DNA of 7,157 nucleotides, taken from contig CAZHJE010000036.1 in NCBI GenBank assembly GCA_964532965.1, positions 1-7,157 of the forward strand. Direction: 5' to 3'. Below the pieces are notes generated by a model, which made no database searches, was not told where the DNA came from, and worked only from the letters and a program-made list of their open reading frames with translations. Within the stretch, counting starts at the first letter, position 1; each line of letters starts with the position of its first letter. Made by a program: the position numbers and the translations under genes. This document shows positions 4,685 through 7,157 of the stretch, in pieces. The stretch is from CAZHJE01 sp964532965 (GTDB taxonomy: Bacteria; Patescibacteriota; WWE3; UBA101185; UBA10185).

Positions 4685-6940
4685 TTAAATAGCAGTTTTC
4701 AAGAACTGTCCTGTATAGGATCTCTCAATTCCAGCTACTTCTTCTGGAGTTCCTTGAGCTACAATATGTCCTCCTGCATCCCCACCTTCAGGGCCAAGAT
4801 CAATGATCCAATCTGCATTTTTAATAACTTCCACGTTGTGTTCTATAACTAAGACCGAGTTCCCATTATCTACCAAGCTATTAAGTAACTTGAGCAAATT
4901 TTCTATATCTGAAAAGTGCAGGCCAGAAGTAGGTTCATCTAAAACATAAAATTCACCTTTTTTATGCAATTTGCTAGCTAATTTTAGTCTTTGGGATTCG
5001 CCACCGGATAAAGTATCTAATGTCTGGCCTAGACTTAGGTAATCCAAACCTACTTCTGTCAGTAGCGCCAACCGCCGCTTAATTTGTGCATTTTCAAAAA
5101 GCATATACGCTTCGGCGGATGTCATTTCCAATACTTCATAAATGCTTTTATTTTTATATTTATAATTTAACACTTCTTGAATATATTTTTTGCCTTCGCA
5201 GGTTTCACAAACCATTTTTACATCTGCCATAAAGTGCATGTTGATAGTATTAAAACCCAAACCCCCACAGTCAGGACATGCACCTTTGCTGTTAAAGCTG
5301 AACAAACTTTTGCTCACATTATTTTCGTGAGCAAATACATCACGGATATAATCAAACGCCCCTGAATATGTTGCAATGTTACCTCTTACCATTCCACCCA
5401 CTTGTGAATGATCTACAAAAATGACTTGATCGTGATATTTCTTAACAAAAACATCATTTATAAGAGAACTTTTTCCTGATCCAGAAACCCCAGTCACCGC
5501 AGTAAACACACCTCTTGGTATATCTACAGTTATATTCTTAAGGTTGTGCAAATTAGCATTTTCAATCTTTAAAAATCCTGTAGGCTTTCTCCTTTGTCTT
5601 AAGCTCAAAGAAGTTACACTACCAGACAAATATCTACCTGTTACTGAGTCTTTATTACTAATAATTTCACTAGGAGCTCCCGAAAATACTACCTCGCCCC
5701 CAAATTTTCCTGCTTTTGGTCCTATTTCAATAAGATGATCTGACTGCATCATTACAATTGGGTCGTGTTCAACAACAATTACTGTGTTTTGAGAATCTCT
5801 TAGGCCCTTTAAGGTTTTGACCATATTTGAGATATCCTTGGGATGTAACCCTGCTGTTGGTTCGTCTAGTATATATACGAGTTCAATTAGATCACTGCCA
5901 AGTTCCCGAGCAAGCTTTATTCTTTGAGCTTCCCCTCCTGATAAAGTCTCTACCGATCTGTTTAGGGAAAGATAGCCTATACCTATATCTACTACACCTT
6001 TGGTTAGTTCTGAAACTCTATCAACAATGGGTTTTACTGTAGCTGAATTAATAAGTTTTATCTCACTGTTTAGCTTAGTTAGAGGAAGGTTAGCATAATA
6101 TCCAATGTTTTTACCATTTATCTGAGAAGCATTTGCAATCTCATTTAACCTAGAACCATTACATACAATACAAGGTTTTATGATCCATGTTTTTTTGCTC
6201 TTTTTTGCTTTAGTTTCTGATATACCTCTTAGATCTTTAGATTGACGAACAATATGAGTGATTATCCCTTCCCAGCTGTATGATTGGACAAATCCCTGGT
6301 CTGTATTCTTCAGTACAACTTGTGGAGAATACAAAAGAAAGTTCAGCTCTTCTGTGTTGTAAGTACTAATAGGTTTATCAAAATCTAATTTTTTAGTTGT
6401 TTTAAGAATATTAAAATATCTCCCGTTTGGTTTAAAAGTAGTATCGTAAGCCGCCCCTTCATTTAGAGATTTATTAAAGTCAATAACCGAATTTGGATCT
6501 ACAGATATTTCGATACCCAAACCTTTACAAGATTTACAAGCACCCAATGCGGTGTTAAAGGAAAAATGCCCTGCACTTAAGCTTTTCACTGATCCAAACC
6601 GAGAAAAAAGTAATCTAAGGTATGTGTATATTTCTGTCACTGTTCCTACTGTGGAGCGTGCGCTTTTTCCAATTTGCCGCTGTTCTATCATTACAGTTGA
6701 CGACAAGCCTTTTATTTCATCTACATCGGGTCTTTCGGTTCTTTGAAGGTTTTTAGCAGCAAATGTGCCAAGAGACTCTAAATATTGTCTTTGGCCTTCC
6801 GCAAATATAATGTCAAAGGCTAAAGTGGACTTTCCCGAACCAGATACGCCAACTATGCTTGTCAACTTGTTTCTTGGAATCTCAACGGAGATGTTTTTCA
6901 AGTTATGTTCTCGCGCACCCTTAATACTTATAGTCTCCAT
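4685..6940 (-). CDS. uvrA2: UvrA-like tandem ABC ATPase lacking the UvrB-binding domain (UvrA2/DrrC type)
   Basis: This 751-aa protein has two ABC ATPase halves of the UvrA family. Half 1 has Walker A GVSGSGKS at 31-38, the signature LSGGEAQR at 333-340 and Walker B ending Asp359-Glu360. Half 2 has Walker A at 484-491, LSGGESQR at 644-651 and Asp668-Glu669. The second zinc module is intact: Cys555, 558, 578 and 581 with 19 residues between the pairs. Canonical UvrA has about 940 residues. Here the sequence jumps from TEIYTYLRLLFSRFG (ending at residue 116) almost directly to FSFN at 126. It therefore lacks the UvrB-binding insert and the first CxxC of zinc module 1; only Cys135/138 and Cys257/260 remain in that half. 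Such short paralogues (UvrA2, DrrC) bind DNA, and some protect against DNA-intercalating drugs rather than loading UvrB. It is intact, with no frameshift. The start at 6940 has a perfect TATAAT 6 nt upstream. Confidence 0.92.
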   Translation of the reverse strand: METISIKGAREHNLKNISVEIPRNKLTSIVGVSGSGKSTLAFDIIFAEGQRQYLESLGTFAAKNLQRTERPDVDEIKGLSSTVMIEQRQIGKSARSTVGTVTEIYTYLRLLFSRFGSVKSLSAGHFSFNTALGACKSCKGLGIEISVDPNSVIDFNKSLNEGAAYDTTFKPNGRYFNILKTTKKLDFDKPISTYNTEELNFLLYSPQVVLKNTDQGFVQSYSWEGIITHIVRQSKDLRGISETKAKKSKKTWIIKPCIVCNGSRLNEIANASQINGKNIGYYANLPLTKLNSEIKLINSATVKPIVDRVSELTKGVVDIGIGYLSLNRSVETLSGGEAQRIKLARELGSDLIELVYILDEPTAGLHPKDISNMVKTLKGLRDSQNTVIVVEHDPIVMMQSDHLIEIGPKAGKFGGEVVFSGAPSEIISNKDSVTGRYLSGSVTSLSLRQRRKPTGFLKIENANLHNLKNITVDIPRGVFTAVTGVSGSGKSSLINDVFVKKYHDQVIFVDHSQVGGMVRGNIATYSGAFDYIRDVFAHENNVSKSLFSFNSKGACPDCGGLGFNTINMHFMADVKMVCETCEGKKYIQEVLNYKYKNKSIYEVLEMTSAEAYMLFENAQIKRRLALLTEVGLDYLSLGQTLDTLSGGESQRLKLASKLHKKGEFYVLDEPTSGLHFSDIENLLKLLNSLVDNGNSVLVIEHNVEVIKNADWIIDLGPEGGDAGGHIVAQGTPEEVAGIERSYTGQFLKTAI

Positions 6941-6946
6941 AACAAG

Positions 6947-6952
6947 ATTATA
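6947..6952 (-). promoter_or_regulatory. Leaderless -10 element of the UvrA-like gene
   Basis: A perfect TATAAT (6952-6947, minus strand) is followed by CTTGTT and then the ATG at 6940. A standard start 7 nt past the hexamer would be the A of the ATG. The -35 is weak: TATTTG at 17-bp spacing. No Shine-Dalgarno is present. Confidence 0.55.
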
Positions 6953-7050
6953 ACGCGTTTATTACTAAACAAATAGATTAACCAGCTACATAGTTAGTAG
7001 GTAATCTTTGCCCCAAATTTCACATACAGAGTTATCCTAACTTTTAGTTG

Positions 7051-7090
7051 TGTCATAAATGTATGATGACATACAGACATATATATATGT
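7051..7090. repeat. Nested inverted repeats, possible operator
   Basis: Three palindromic elements lie directly upstream of the promoter at 7090. TGTCAT (7051-7056) pairs with ATGACA (7066-7071) across 9 nt. TGTATG (7060-7065) pairs with CATACA (7070-7075) across 4 nt. ACATATATATATGT (7077-7090) is a perfect 14-bp palindrome that touches the -35. GACATA is also repeated directly with an 8-bp period (7068 and 7076). This looks like a regulator binding region in the divergent spacer between the UvrA-like gene and the gene starting at 7125. That role is inference. Confidence 0.45.
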
Positions 7091-7118
7091 TGACGCAGGC
7101 TATACATTCTGATATTCT
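7090..7118 (+). promoter_or_regulatory. Strong predicted leaderless promoter of the gene at 7125
   Basis: TTGACG (7090-7095, 5 of 6 matches), a 17-bp spacer and TATTCT (7113-7118), with a TGA extension before the hexamer, are followed by 6 nt and an ATG at 7125. This is the best-matching promoter in the window, and it predicts transcription starting at the A of the ATG. Confidence 0.65.
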
Positions 7119-7124
7119 GAAAAT

Positions 7125-7157
7125 ATGAAATCAATGGGGATAATACGCGAAAGAGGA
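7125..7157 (+). CDS. 5' end of a gene running off the window
   Basis: The frame from ATG 7125 is open to the window edge and gives 11 residues, MKSMGIIRERG. The call rests mainly on the promoter, whose predicted transcription start is the first base of this ATG. The reading GIIRERG resembles the N-terminal strand of AbrB/SpoVT-type DNA-binding antitoxins, which often begin with a similar 'IRERGQITIP' stretch. Eleven residues cannot establish this. If it were such a protein, autoregulation through the palindromes at 7051-7090 would fit. Confidence 0.5.
   Translation, partial: MKSMGIIRERG

Overview
This is an AT-rich bacterial chromosomal window of 7157 bp. It is compactly packed, with two CCA-encoding tRNA genes, six complete protein genes and the first codons of a seventh. 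There is no sign of a phage, insertion sequence, CRISPR array or integrase. All six stop codons are TAA or TAG, and tryptophan is encoded by TGG. A VanW-family envelope protein, an NYN/LabA-type protein, several single-pass secreted proteins of unknown family and a UvrA paralogue without the UvrB-binding domain would fit a Candidate Phyla Radiation (Patescibacteria) genome or a low-GC Gram-positive relative. That placement is inference and is not proven by any marker gene here.

Layout. Bases 1-338 (minus strand) hold tRNA-Gln(CTG), preceded by a perfect hairpin and a 70-aa Cys/His-rich, metallothionein-like protein. A 91-bp divergent spacer with interlocked promoters separates these from a plus-strand pair, 430-2754: an NYN-domain putative nuclease and a membrane-anchored VanW protein, probably one operon. 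Convergent with that pair, and only 5 bp away, is a 139-aa secreted or membrane protein (3179-2760). Its promoter lies back-to-back with that of tRNA-Glu(CTC) (3220-3294, plus). Next on the minus strand come a 383-aa membrane-anchored protein of unknown family with an extracellular Cys cluster (4481-3330) and a 751-aa UvrA2/DrrC-like tandem ABC ATPase (6940-4685). Divergent from the latter, a plus-strand gene starts at 7125 and runs off the window.

The most striking feature is how genes start. For five of the seven protein genes (starts at 430, 3179, 4481, 6940 and 7125) a good sigma70-type -10 hexamer ends 6-8 nt before the ATG. Transcription would therefore begin at, or within 2 nt of, the start codon. 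None of these five has a convincing, well-placed Shine-Dalgarno site. The exception is the small Cys-rich gene, which has a strong purine-rich Shine-Dalgarno and a predicted leader of about 44 nt. The window therefore suggests a genome that uses leaderless mRNAs widely and keeps SD-led initiation for selected genes.

The genes do not form an obvious pathway. Several act at the cell envelope (VanW protein, 139-aa and 383-aa anchored proteins). Others act on nucleic acid (NYN protein, UvrA-like ATPase) or probably on metal handling (Cys-rich protein).
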